From: Tetrahymena thermophila SB210
Lineage: Eukaryota > Ciliophora > Oligohymenophorea > Hymenostomatida > Tetrahymenidae
DNA length: 64,000 bases
Assembly: GCF_000189635.1 (NCBI RefSeq)
Contig: NW_002476421.1
Location: 149,428 to 213,427 of the forward strand
Reading direction: 5' to 3'
The position numbers and the translations under genes were made by a program. The notes below the pieces were generated by a model. That model was not told the DNA's origin and made no database searches. It saw nothing but the letters and a program-made list of their open reading frames with translations. This document shows positions 36,516 to 49,750 of this stretch, in pieces; positions within the stretch are counted from its first letter, which is position 1, and each line of letters starts with the position of its first letter.

Positions 36516-38481
36516 ATAAATTATAATAAAAATTGGGTATTTTAAGTTTTTTATTCTCATAATAACAATAATAATCTATTAATTTAAATAATTTGATAAA
36601 ATAATTATTTATCTATGTTTGTAAAATAAATATCTAAATCTGAACTATTATTTTTAGACATTTATTTCTTTGAAAATCATAATAATTCTAATTTAAATTT
36701 TTTGAAGACTAAAGATTATATGGTAATTATTAATCCTTGAAAATTTATTAAAGCTTTAATTTAACAAAAAAGTAAAAAAAATTTCTATCTATTTAGAAAT
36801 GTTAAATAATTTAATCTTGGTAAGCGATAAAATTAACATTCGATTGTCTTTTTTATTTTAGGCTATAAATATAAATAATAAAATATTTTTCTTAATTTAT
36901 GAAAAAATAAATCGATCTATCTACTATTTACTAACTTTTTAAATAGTTTTTTACTCTCAATACCATATTTTCTTGCCAATAGATTCTAAAAAAATATACA
37001 AAATAATCTTTTTATTTTCTTTCTTGTAACATAGAAAAAGTGATTAGAATTTTCCATATCATTTTTAAAAAATAAATAAAATAATCTAATTAATAGATAA
37101 ATTGATTAACCAAATGTGTTTTATATTTTAGTTTAAAAAAATATATAAAATAAAATAATTTTGAATATTTATGAATACATATCTATATACTGTAGAGTAA
37201 CTCTTTATATAATTTACTTTCACTACTATGCTTTCTCTCCTATAGATTATAAAAAATTACTATTTAGTGATAATTTCTTTTTATTTTCATTCATGTAACA
37301 AAGAAAAGGGTGTAACTTAGAACTTTCCATGTATTTTTTTCATTTTACAGTTAAAATAATATGAGTTAAAATTCTATTAATAATTAAATTATAAAAACAA
37401 TTAATTTTTTCAAATTATCTCATTTCAATTTTTAATGATTTGCGATATTAAGAAATTATCCAAAAAAAATATCATTTGTTCCAATCTTATAAATAATTCG
37501 ACTAATTAAATTGATTTAAATTTTTTATTATAAAATATGATTATTCTCACTTATATTTTAAATGAAATCTATTATTAACCACATTAAAAATACTTTCTTT
37601 TCACTTTAAAATTTTTAAATTGATGTTATTTATTTGAATTATATATTTAGAGTAATAATTTGGTGTTGACTATATAATTATGTTATTATATTAATAAAGC
37701 TAAATATCTTAAATGTTTATAATTAACCTAAAAACTAAATTAACAAAGAAATATATCTAATGAATATCATCCTAGATGCTTCAATAGAAAGTTTTTGATT
37801 AAATTTTCATAATTATTTTTGAATTATTCTGGTTAGAAAGTACAATATTTCTATTGTTTTTTAATTAGGATAGAGTTTCTATTTTTCTATATATAAAAAG
37901 CAAAAATTTATATTATGGTATTTGCAGAAAAGGAGATAAAATTATAGTTAATAACAAAAAGACCAAATAATATTAATGTTGTAAATTAATTTTCTAACTA
38001 TAAAATTAACCTAAATTCTAAATATTGATACTCTACCAAATTATATTAATATTGTAATAATGCTTTTAAAATACTAATTTAAAATAGCTTTTTAAAATTA
38101 TAAAATATGTGTTACTTTTAATTATATATTCTATAAGAATAAATTATATTGTTAATATTTAATTTATTTTTAGAAGTATTCATATTTAATAATACCAAAA
38201 TATAAAATTCATAATTTAATTAGAAATACCTAACATATGACCACATGTTTTTATTGTGAAATTTGGTATGGAAAAATTAAATTAGTATAAAACAAAAATT
38301 TAATGAAAAGCGGAAAACTTGATAACTTATCATTTTTTTTTATAACTTCAGTATTTTTTTTATGGATATTATATTTTGAGCTTAATTTCTTAAAAATCTA
38401 AACGAAATTAGAAGAGGCAAGTAAATAATTGATCTATCGATTAAGACTTAATCAAATTTAATTAAATTAAAGTTTACTGAA
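36516..38481. other. Intergenic AT-rich gap
   Basis: Spacer of about 2 kb between the segmental duplication and the beta-helix gene. It consists of A/T runs, with a short inexact duplication (…CTTTTTATTTTC…TTGTAACA…AGAAAA…) at about 37000-37045 and 37270-37310. No coding-like frame was found. Confidence 0.4.
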
Positions 38482-41400
38482 ATGAATACTGTTTTAATTT
38501 TGGGAATATTTACAATTTTAACTCACTAATTTTAAAGATTTTCTTACGCTTAAGAATGTCCTACATTTTCTAGACAAATTAGTAATTTGGTATTTCTAAA
38601 TATACATAGATTTTAACAAATTTTACAAAATAGTGCCCAGATTTTATGATGGCTATGTTATTTCTAATTATTTGCAAATACCTAATACTAATATTCTTTT
38701 AGTGAATTCAATTTATTCTGAGAATAATAAGGCTGTTTCAAGTATTGTTTTTTATAATGATATCTCAAAGTAAATTGATAATATTATAAATGCAATCAAG
38801 CGTAAACAAACACTTTATCAATTTCTGTTTCAATTTTAATTGTAATAATTATTAAAAGCTAGCTATGTCATAAATTAGATGGAGTATATCTAGTAGAGAA
38901 ATCAAATTTTAGCCTTAAATTAATAGGGAATTATATTTGCTGATCCTTACACTCTTGAATCAATTTAATCTTTTACATATAGCAGGTTAGTCTCGATGTC
39001 TTTATTAAATGGTTCAAAATATGCTTTGCTTTAATCATATTTATACGTCTTATACATAATCGATATTGTTTCTGGAGAACAAATTTTTACTTTAGATGTA
39101 TCTTCATACAACTCAAACCCTTATAATTATATTGCAATAGCCAAATTTTTTTCTCTTTAAAATGGCTAGTAGTTTATAGTTGTTCTAGACGTATACGGAG
39201 CTTATACTTGGAGTCTTAATTTGATTAATGTTTATTCTACTTATAATGGATATTTTGGTAATATATATTATATTCTACTAATTTCTTTAATTAAAAATCT
39301 CTATCTATAAAGCAAAAAGCGATCAAACCAGTGTAACATATAATTTAGTTGATCTCCATTCAAATTACGATATAATGTTTTTAGCTACTAGTTATTATGG
39401 AATGAATGCCTACCAAATAATAGATTTACAAAAAAATTAAATAAATATATTATAAGGCTATTGTAAGTTTATCTTTATTTAAAATAATTTTATTCAAGTA
39501 TTATAAATTAATATAGATGTTCAACGAGGTAGCTAGGAAAATAGTTTCATTAGTTTACAAAGTATAATTATGGATAATCAGTAAACTAGTTTATTTCTTA
39601 CTGATAAGTATAACATATTTAGATTGGATTTAAATATTCAATATAATTAAAGTACAAATACTTATGATGTATTTGATTTTGTTAATATCAATTAACCATT
39701 TATTGTTTAAACTGGTGAATAATATAAAAGTTGGTACCATCTCAAATGCAAAAATTAATTTTTAATACCATACTTTACCAGCTTTTTTTATTAAACAGGA
39801 ACACTTGTATATTCTTATAATACCAATTAATCTTATATTCGCTCAAGTAAAATTTAATATTATTATTATTATTAGTTAATTTTTACAATGTTAATTAAAG
39901 CTTTTCCATCCTCTGGATATACTAAAATATTTGGCTTTGAATTAGATTAATAGTAGTATTTTGTTGTCCCACAGTTGAACAGAATTTTAATTACAAAAGA
40001 TTCTCCAAATAATGATGTTTCATAAGTTTTTATTATGAAAAGAAATATTGAAGTTAGATAAAATACATTTTTCTAAGTTAAAAACTGCGATAATTGTTTT
40101 GTATTAATGTAAGAAAATTAATATATAAGCATTAATCAAGTTCTGAATGATACATTTTCAATAATAGTAAAAAGATAAAAATAATAATCAATATTAAGTT
40201 TATTAATTAATAAATAAATTAGGAATTTGATCTTAGCTAGTTAAGTTTAAATATAAACAAAATAAGTACCAATATTGATCCTTATTAAGATAATAATAAC
40301 AAATTTTGGGTAGTGGTTGGTTTACCATAAAAAGAAAATAATGAGAACTTTCTATTCTATGCAATTTGCATTAATGATAATACTTACTAGTAACTTTATT
40401 CAAATGATCCGATAGATAATACCTTATCATCTAGCTTCGCTCTTTATTCTACAATTGATTAAGAGATTATTGGTATAGATCTTAGAGGATACATATATGG
40501 TTGGGATGCTAAAGATTTTTCATTTAAATATAAAAAAACTCCATGTAATTTTTTTAATATTTTAAAAAATTATTCTTATTTTGTTTTGGATTCATTAATA
40601 AAAAGTTTTACTCATAACTAATAAATTTTATTTAGATTTTTAAATGTATGTTTAATTTTATTTTAAACATATTACTTATTTTCTTTTCCCTTATCCCTTC
40701 GAATTCTGAATATTTTTAACAAAATAAATTGGTAGGGTTTTGAAAAATTATTAAAGATTTTTTAAAAACTCCGAAATTCTTCAAAAAACACTCTTTTTTT
40801 CTTAGGTTAAAAATTTAAATATAAAAATCGCCCTCCTTATTACCCTTTGAATGCACTTTTTTTTTAATTATTATATATTTTATAAGTTAAATATATTTTA
40901 ACTTTATTTATTCATTAAAAAAAATAAAAAATAGAATATAGTTGCTAAAATTCAAATATAGGATAACTTTATCAAAAAGATAACTAAAAGTTTCTTATTA
41001 TAGTATGTAGTGATTTTAATGCTATAAGTTATAATTTTAATACAGGTGAAACAGTGGTTTTAACAAAATTATCATCTAATCCATTTACTATTAATGTATT
41101 TGATTCAATTGATATGATTGGCATAGGTGATTAAAGTAATGGAGAAGTGTATCTTTGGTATTTAAACTCAAAAACTTCAAATTTTAGCTTATTTATGAAT
41201 TTTTAAACTCCTTAGTACACAGATGTTATAAATAATTTATAATATATAAAATAAAATAAAACATTATTTATATAATATTACTATGGAAATTTGCTCCTTC
41301 CTATTGGTTAATGCCTATCTAATGTTACAAGCTGCTTAAGTTGTTAGATGAGTTTCTATTTTAATACTAGTGAAATAAATGGCTAATTAAATATGTATGG

Positions 41401-44400
41401 GTAAGGTACTTTGAGTAATCCATACACCTCTTCATTGAGTATCATATAAGCATTTTTGATGGTATTTATTATTCATAATTCTTTTTTTTAATTAAATTTA
41501 ATTAAAAACGATTTTCAATATATTTATAAAAGGTTTAATAATACTTTTAGCTGATTAAAAATGTTATAAACGTTTAGGCTTACATTCATATTAATAGTGA
41601 AAATAAAATGACATTTTATAATAGGTTACTTACTCTTGAAGCATTTTAAAAGACTAATTTATTTATATAAAGTTGGGATTAAGAGAAATAAGCTTAAATT
41701 AATGTTAGCGGATAGCTACAGTTTTCTGGTTTGGAACTACTAAATTTAGATAATTTGCTACTTTAATTTACTATTGATGCCAATGCTTCTCAATAATGTG
41801 GTATATAGTTCTAAAATATATTAGAAAAAGTTTTTATAGATAACATTTAGATAACTTCTTCTAATTAGGCTATTAATTGCTTTACTATTTAAATAAATTA
41901 GTCTGATGTTATCTTATAAAACATCAGCCTTAAAAATAAAGATTTTTCAAATGTTTCTTCACTCATTACTATACAAAACTCATAAAAGGTAATTTTATTA
42001 ATGTTATAAATTTTATTGATGTATTTTTTTTTTTAAATTTTAAAAGGTTTCATTTAATAATTTTTCCATAGAGAGTTGTACACTAAACTAAAATTTTAGT
42101 ATATTAACATAAATAAGTGATGTTTAAGTTTTAATAGATACAGTGATAATTTAAAATAATGTTTGTGATACAAGCAAAGTATATTATCCATAATTTTCTG
42201 GCTAGCTGTTTAAAGCAGGTTAATATAATGTTACTAATTTAATTGCAACCGGAAATTAATTTTGCAATTTAAAAGTATTTTCAACTGTGAGTAATATTTA
42301 ATAGTAAGATATTAAGTTTCAATTTTAAGATATAGTTTTAATGAATAATTAATTTTATATTTCTTCCACTTATCTTCTCTTCAATGCAATATATTCTATT
42401 AATCCTATCCCTTAACATCACTTAACTATGAAAAACTTAACTTTTTCTGATAATAAATACTTTCCTTCCTCATAAGTTTCATCCGACATATATTTAGGCA
42501 TTACATAGTTTGTATTAACTGAGAAAATTTTATCAGTTTCAATTACTGATGTAAAAGTTGAAAATCATCAAGAAATAGGATTTTGTTCAATCTCTTAATC
42601 TTCTCTAATTTCACTTAACTATATAAGTTGTAGAAATAACAAATCTTTTTATGACAGTGTAAAAAATAGAGAATATGGAGGATGTTTGCTATTTAGAGAA
42701 GTTAAAGAATTCAATTTACTAAGTCTCTAGTCTGAATACTTAAAGGGTTTTAACAATCTAATATTGGCAATAAATAACTAAATTTACACCAATTCAATAA
42801 TCTAAATAAAAAAAGTCAATATAACTAAATCATATTTTGAATAGAATCAAACTAATTCGCCAGCTAACCCTATTTTAATAAATTCTATTTATTACTCTAA
42901 TGTTACTATTTAGGATTCAATATTTTCTGAAAATTAGTTAATAGGAATATTTAATCCTCAGTAATTCTCTACTACAGGAATATAAATACTAAATCCTTTA
43001 GGAATTATTATACTTAATAATAACCAGTTTTTTAATTCTAAATCAAACTCACTTTTTAATTATCAATATTTGGTAGGTATGAATATTGATATCAGTAATA
43101 ACATCTTTCAAAATTCTTCATTTGATTTAAATGATGCATCTGCATCTTTTGTTCAATAAGGAGGATGTTTAAGAGCTAAGACCACAAACTTAAATATCCT
43201 TTCATCAAACTTTAGTTAGTCTACAGCAAATATTGGCTCATTTATTTATTTGGAAAGCTTAAGCAGTCAGTTAAATTTGAATGTTGAGAATTCATAGTTT
43301 AATGAAGGGTATTCTTATTAAGATGGTGGAGCTTTCTATATAGAAACCTCTCATTCTAAATTAAATTTCTTATGTAATTAATGCAATTTTAGTAATATTT
43401 ATACCCTAAGTCCTTAATCTTCTACCATCTCAATAGCGTATATAAATTATATATTTTTTAATTTATTTAGTTAGCTTTTAAATAAAATTTACTTCGTTTT
43501 TTGAAATAAAAAAACTTTATTAAAATAAATTTTACTTTAAAATAGGTAAAATCAAAAATAGCAAACTCTCAATTTTATAAAATTTTAGCAAGGTTAGTTA
43601 ATAAATATTCTCTCAAAAACGAATTCCTATTTTTTAAATGTTCTAAACACAAAAGTTTCATTTATTAGCATTTAAAATACAACATTTAATGAAACTTATC
43701 CAGACTACATAAACTAAATAGTCTCTGTATTTGATATTCAATCAGTTACTTTAATATAGGCACAACTATCTAATTTATAAATAATCAATTGTGATTTTGA
43801 TAATCTAATAATAAAAAACCTTGAGCAACATACTCCTCTACTAATAAATACCACAAATACTGATGTTATTTTATAGAACCTTAAAATTCAAAATTCTTTT
43901 TTTTCAACATAATTGATAAGCGTTAATTAAGGGACTCTTAATATATTGCAATCTAAATTTTTTAATCTAAGTCAAATTACCTCAAAAAGAATGCTTTAGG
44001 ATTAGAATTCTTAGGTTTACTTAGGTTCTCTCATCATGTTAAGTAATTCTACATTAATTATAGGATAGGAAACATTATTTTAACTAATAAAATGTCCTAA
44101 TTGTTGTGGTTCTGTACTCTAGCTATAACAAACTCAATTTTAAATTTTCAATACTTAATTTTTAAAATCATAAGTAAATTAAATAATTCTTTTAGTTCTT
44201 TTATATTCAGACATTTATAAAAATAGGCTAAATATGGAGGAGCTATTTCAATTTAAGGTCTAGTTTCTAACCAAAATAAAATAAAGAGTTCTACTTTAGT
44301 TTAAAATACTGCTGTGAATGATGGAGGCGCTTTATACTTATTGGCTTTAAAGTCAGATGTATATAAATTAATATTTGAAATTTTAAAATATTTATAAATG

Positions 44401-47400
44401 AATTATATTTTATTAGATATTCACTTTAGAGTTGAATAATTGCACTATTTAGGATAACAAATCATTGTAAGGAAATGGAGGAGCATTATATATTCGTTCA
44501 CAGAGTTCATCTTCATCTCTTTAAATAATTAATATACTTAATTCAACACTAACAGGTAATAAAGCAAATGTTGGAGGATGCATAGACAATTAAGTAATTA
44601 ATCCATCAATAGATTAACTTACTACTTTACAAAATAACTAGGCAGTTTTATATGGAGATAATATAAATTCTTATCCTAGCCATTTAAACTTCATTGTCAC
44701 GGATGAGTTAATCCCATATTATAATTAATCAACAAATCACTTAACTTTCTAGAAGATAAAGAGTGGATAATCAATACCTAAATTAGCTTTTTAGTTGAGG
44801 GACTAAACTTAAAAACCAATTTTTCCTTTAGATTCATAAAATATAAACGTTTTTGTTTAATTTAGTCTTAAAACAAAAAACTATTCTAATTATTATATTA
44901 GAGGAAATAATACTGCTACTTTTGATTTCAAAAACAAATATTTCATATTTGATGGAATATAATTAATAGGAACTCCAAATTCATAAGCCATTATAGAATT
45001 TAAGTCTGATGCTATTTAAATACTTAATTCTTAAACTAACTAATACGAATCTAATTATTCTTATGAAGTTGAAGTTTATTTTAGAAATTGTTCATATGGC
45101 GAAATTTAGAATTCTTATAACACATATACAGAGTGTGTTGTCTGTGAATAAGATAAGTATTCATTAGATAGCAAGTAATGCTATTAATGTCCATCAGGAG
45201 CAAAATGCAAAAATGGTATAATATTTGTAAATGAAGGATATTGGAGAAAATAGGAAAACAGTTCTTTAGTTATTGAATGTGTAAATAAAGATTAAAATTG
45301 TGTTGGAAACAATTATGGTAATTATGCGTGTCAAGTAGGATATATAGGACCTCTGTGCGAAGAATGTGATGTATAATAAAATTTAAACATAAATATTTAT
45401 TAAAATATTTATATTTACTAAGATTCATGGAGATTTTTGGGGGCAAAGTTATTCTAAAGTAGGTTCATATGAGTGTGGATAATGTAAAGATTTAAGTTCT
45501 TATCTATGGAAGGTTATTTTAGCAGTAACATGGACTTTGTTTTCTATATAGCTTGCAATTAGAGGAGATTTAGAAGAATAGGCTATAATCGCAGTTTAAG
45601 GAATTTTTAAAAGGCACTCAACAAGATTCTAATCAAAACCATCTTCAGATAAATCTTAATTCTAAAAGAAAAAAACTATTTAATGGAATTAACAAAAATA
45701 TTAGAGTTCTCAAGATTAAGAAAAAGCTAGTGTATACATAAAAGTTTTTACAAATTATTTGTAAATTATAGGATCTATCATCTCATTCAATATCAAGTAT
45801 GCTACAAGTAATAATTTTTTTAAATAAATTGATAAAAATAAAAAGTATTTATTTAATTTATACTGCAAATTCTCATACTTTACTACAATAAATTTAATTA
45901 TTAACTTATTCATTCACTACATTCTAAATATTTAATACATAAATTTAAAAAATATTATTAAAAATGGTATAATGTATGAAAATTAAGGTATATAATAAAA
46001 ATCATTATAATTTTTTTTGATAAATAAATTTTATTAAAAGATATATTTGATACTTCTTAGTATTTAGGAACTCCAGTTAGATAATAAATGAATTCACTTG
46101 ACTGCACTTTAAAAGAAATATAGACAGATATCCCACTAATTTATCTAAGATTTCTTTTTTCTCTTTTAGTCCCTGTTGCTTATTTCTTAACTTTTCTTTT
46201 AGGTTTGGTATTGTAAAGAGTATTCACTAAGGATAAAATTCATATATACTCTATGAGTACAGCTTTAATATTTATTTTTATTTTAGTTCAACCAGATCTT
46301 GTTTCTTAAATGGTTGCTATTCTTTCATGCAGATAAATAGGAGACTAAGAATATATTCTATTCAATGTTAGCTATGAATGTAATACAACTTAGCATTTAA
46401 GATATAGTTAGTATTTAATCGTTCCTTCATTATTATTTTTTGCTTTTATAATTCCTATTCTCCTATTTTACATACTTTATAGAAATCGAAAAAATTTACT
46501 TACTATTAAAGTAAATAAATAATATGGTTTTCTTTACAGAGAATATAGAACTGAAAAATATTACTGGGAATTTATTAAAATGTTGGAAAAGATATTTATT
46601 ATTTTAATACTGAATTTTTATTCTCAAGAAATAAATGTAAAAGGGGTTTTAATTTTTGCCATAATAACTCTATATGGAATATATTCTAACATCTTGTAAC
46701 CATACAACCTTAATGGATATAATATGATTGATTTTTATTAAACAAACGTTTGTGCAATTTCAGTGCTTCTTTGCTTATTTATAAATAATAACCCATTCAA
46801 TTATTTCGTAATTAGTTCAATAATAATATTAGCTATTATAAATATCTGGTTTATTATTATCGTAATCCATAGAGTTATAAGAGGCTATTTAATATAAATT
46901 AAAGACAAATTACTAGAATTAAGTCAAAAATTTTCTTTTACAAAAAGGATTGTTTAGAAATTTTATAAAAAACCTATAAATCCAGAATTAAAAGCTAAAA
47001 TAAGAAGAATTCTTTTAGAATACTTGAAATTAAGATAAGAATAAAAATGGGATCTTTTATTAATAGGACTTAAAAAATAAATAGGTATGAAAATTTAATT
47101 TATTAACTTAAATATACATTTATATTATATTAAAGAAAGGAATAATTAAAGGTTATTCAACGAATAATCAATTAAGCCAACAGAATCACAAAATAAATTA
47201 TAAAAATATGAATCAAAATTTGAACCTGAATAAGACATAGAAATTGATATAGATAATGATATAGAAATGATTCCTTAAACTACTTTTAGCCCTCATTAAA
47301 GTAAAACGTGTTTGGCTAAAGGTAAATTTATAAAGAAAAACAAAAAATTTTATATAAAACTTTTTAAAATATTTAGAAAGCAACAAGCTAAATAAAGCAA

Positions 47401-47534
47401 TCTATAGTAAACATATAAATTAAGAATAATCTTTAAAAGAAACTCCTAGATAGAAGTCTTTAGCTAACGAAAATCAAGATAATAATTTAATAGTTTTTAC
47501 TTAAAATAATAGTGAAGATATGTCAAACTGTTGA
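38482..47534 (+). CDS. Large beta-helix, Cys-rich, multi-pass membrane protein, about 2539 residues
   Basis: Fifteen exons: 38482-38581, 38634-39257, 39313-39462, 39517-40166, 40223-40544, 41004-41461, 41551-41988, 42047-43437, 43546-44173, 44227-44358, 44417-45370, 45423-45807, 46041-47084, 47136-47321, 47377-47534; every join is in phase. A signal peptide (MNTVLILGIFTILTHQF...YAQ) is followed by a region of beta-propeller-like composition to about residue 750. Then come beta-helix repeats with GGC/GGA caps (YGGCLLF, GGCLRAK, DGGAFYIE, YGGAISI, DGGALYL, NGGALYI). A Cys-rich segment (CVVC, CYQCPSGAKCKNG, CEECD, ECGQCK) and a C-terminal part with about seven membrane segments and a charged tail follow. 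This layout occurs in large ciliate surface proteins; a surface or adhesion role is inference. Intron 40545-41003 is exceptionally long (459 nt). The acceptor of intron 6 could be 41532 instead of 41550, adding six residues. Confidence 0.85.
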
Positions 47535-48676
47535 ATTAAATTTACTACTTCAAATTATTTAAATGTTTTATTTTTTTTTGTAAATAAATTATAAGTATTG
47601 CTAATTTCAATAAATTTTTTTGTACAAATTGAATATTAAGCAATCTTCATGCTTTTTTTGTTTTTATAAATCAGAATTTATCACATCTACTGTATATTTA
47701 TTTAAAACGTCAGCCTTTAATTTTTTATTCAAAATAAATTTTTTTGCTTTAATTTTTTTTTTCATAACTCAAAAAAAACTTCTGCTTGTCTGCTCAAAAT
47801 ATACTCTTTATGCTGTATTTTGCAATTTAATATTTACTAAATTTAGAAAATCTAATCAAAAATTAATTAATTTAGCTGTATTAAAAATACTAAATGAGAA
47901 ATTTCTTTGAATATTTGTTGAAGAAATACTAATAAATAAAAATAATAAAATTTGTAATAAATCTTAAAATGAAAAACTACTTTTCAAATTGATGATTTCT
48001 ATTTTTCTATTATTAGTAATATTAAAAATAGATGCATTAAAATTGATGCAAATATTTTAAAATATTAACTATTAACTCAGTTTATTTTCAAGTTATACAA
48101 CAATATGAGCAAACAATGATTTTAATTTTTAAATATATTAACGGTTCTATGGAATTATTAAAGATACTTTATTTAAATTAATCAACAGGTCTAAAAATAT
48201 TATTTAAAAATTGCATTTTCTATTTTCAGATTTAAATAAAAATAGAATTTACAATCAATCATTAATCTAATCAATATTATGAAAATTATTTTTTATTTTT
48301 TGAAAACGATCAAAATATTGATTCCGTTAGTTAATTCAAATGTGCAATTTTTTAATTTAATCAATTCATTTTTTATTGAGTGAATAGTAATGTTTCAGAA
48401 TTTACCAAATTTTTAAATAAAAGTTATTAGATAGGAACTAGGAGATATAAAATATGAATTGTTTAATTTTTAAAGGTTTTTTGAATTATGTAAATTTAAA
48501 AAAATCAATAATTTTTTTAATTCATAATAAGAAGAAAAAAAACATAGAAATAGAAAAACCATAGTGAGCAACCAAGCCAATCCACTTTTCCTTCATAAAT
48601 TAAAATAATAATACTAATAATTATAATAATAATTTAACAATCAAATACAATTAAGATAAAAATTTTGATTCGAAAA
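47535..48676. other. Intergenic AT-rich gap
   Basis: 3' flank of the beta-helix gene and upstream region of family member 4. A plus-strand frame around 47620-47910 gives an F/C/K-rich peptide of spacer type and is not accepted as a gene. Confidence 0.45.
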
Positions 48677-49750
48677 ATGAATAAAGATTATAAATTAAAT
48701 CATTTTAAATCCTTTTAAACAGTTTTATCTCCTCCTAAATAATTTTATAATAATCTTCGACTTTCATTTTCTTATAAAATTTAGGAAACAAATAACAGCT
48801 TTTTTAATCCTAAGTTAGATGCTCAAGAATTTTTTGATCAAAATAATAACAATTTACAATTAATTAAGTCCAATAAAGATGTAATGAAATAAGGAAAGTA
48901 CAGCTATACTTTATCATTGAAGAATAGTCAAAACCAACAATAATTTCATCACCAAAATTTATTGAATGAACAATAAAAATATAATATAAATATGGATGAT
49001 ATGTAGTAATTAAGTGATTAGGAAAGTTAATATGACAGTGATGAAGAGGAATTCTCAATATGGGAAGAAGATGAACTTAAAAGCTGTGGAATAAACACTG
49101 AAGAATTCAACGATAGCAGAGGAAAGCTATAATTTTACTAAATATACAGACTGCGTTCTGCATTATATTAACAGACTTATGTTTCACGCTTGGATACAAT
49201 TTTAGAAGTATAAAAAATTCAATATCATTTTAATTAGCAAATATCAGTAGATGAGTTGAAAGAATAGCAAGTTTATCTTGACACTTACTACTCTATTCAG
49301 AAAAAAGATTAAGAAATAGTTTCAGAAAACAAATTGAATCATAATTTCCTCAACTAAAAGTCAAAAAAATTTGATGTAAAAACTTTTAATTCATAAAATA
49401 AGAAAGATGAAAAAATAAATTTTAACGAGTCATAAACTGTTTAAAAACAAGCATTTGTTATTCGTAATAGCTCAAATGAAAATTTATAGGAAAATTTATC
49501 AAATTATCCTCCTAATTAGATAAAAAGGAAAGAAAATAATAATTAAAAAATTGATTTTGATTAAGATTCTTCAAAAAAAATCAAAATTCATTAGTAATAA
49601 GAAAATAAAATTAATGATAAAAATCAATGTAATATCAAAAGATAAAGCAACCATATAACATAATAATAAAATTCAGGAATTTTAGAAAAAATTTTATATC
49701 CTCTTTCATTTTTAAAACAAAAAATTTTCAGATAGCATTAAAATATTTGA
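48677..49750 (+). CDS. Family member 4: intronless acidic-core protein, 357 residues
   Basis: ATG 48677 to TGA 49748-49750, one exon. The N-terminal 105 residues are N/Q-rich. An acidic stretch (YDSDEEE) leads to FSIWEEDELKSCG from residue 126, then QFYQIYRLRSALYQQ, TYVSRLDTILEVQ and a helix ending YYSIQKKDQ. Over about 90 residues this is the closest relative of the gene at 24803, about 24 kb away, while the flanks are unrelated; the selection therefore sits on the core. The C-terminal third is K/N/Q-rich with a short hydrophobic patch (ILYPLSFL). No named domain, TM segment or catalytic motif was recognised. Two Cys in the core region are not conserved in all members, which argues against a zinc finger. 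Confidence 0.8.

Noticed and set aside
47620-47910. 96-residue plus-strand gene after the beta-helix gene
   Set aside because: Its composition is F/C/K/L-rich, it lacks conserved features and it follows the true TGA at 47534; it reads as spacer.
48864-49058. 64-residue minus-strand gene
   Set aside because: It is antisense to the N-terminal part of family member 4, whose own frame is supported by paralogues.
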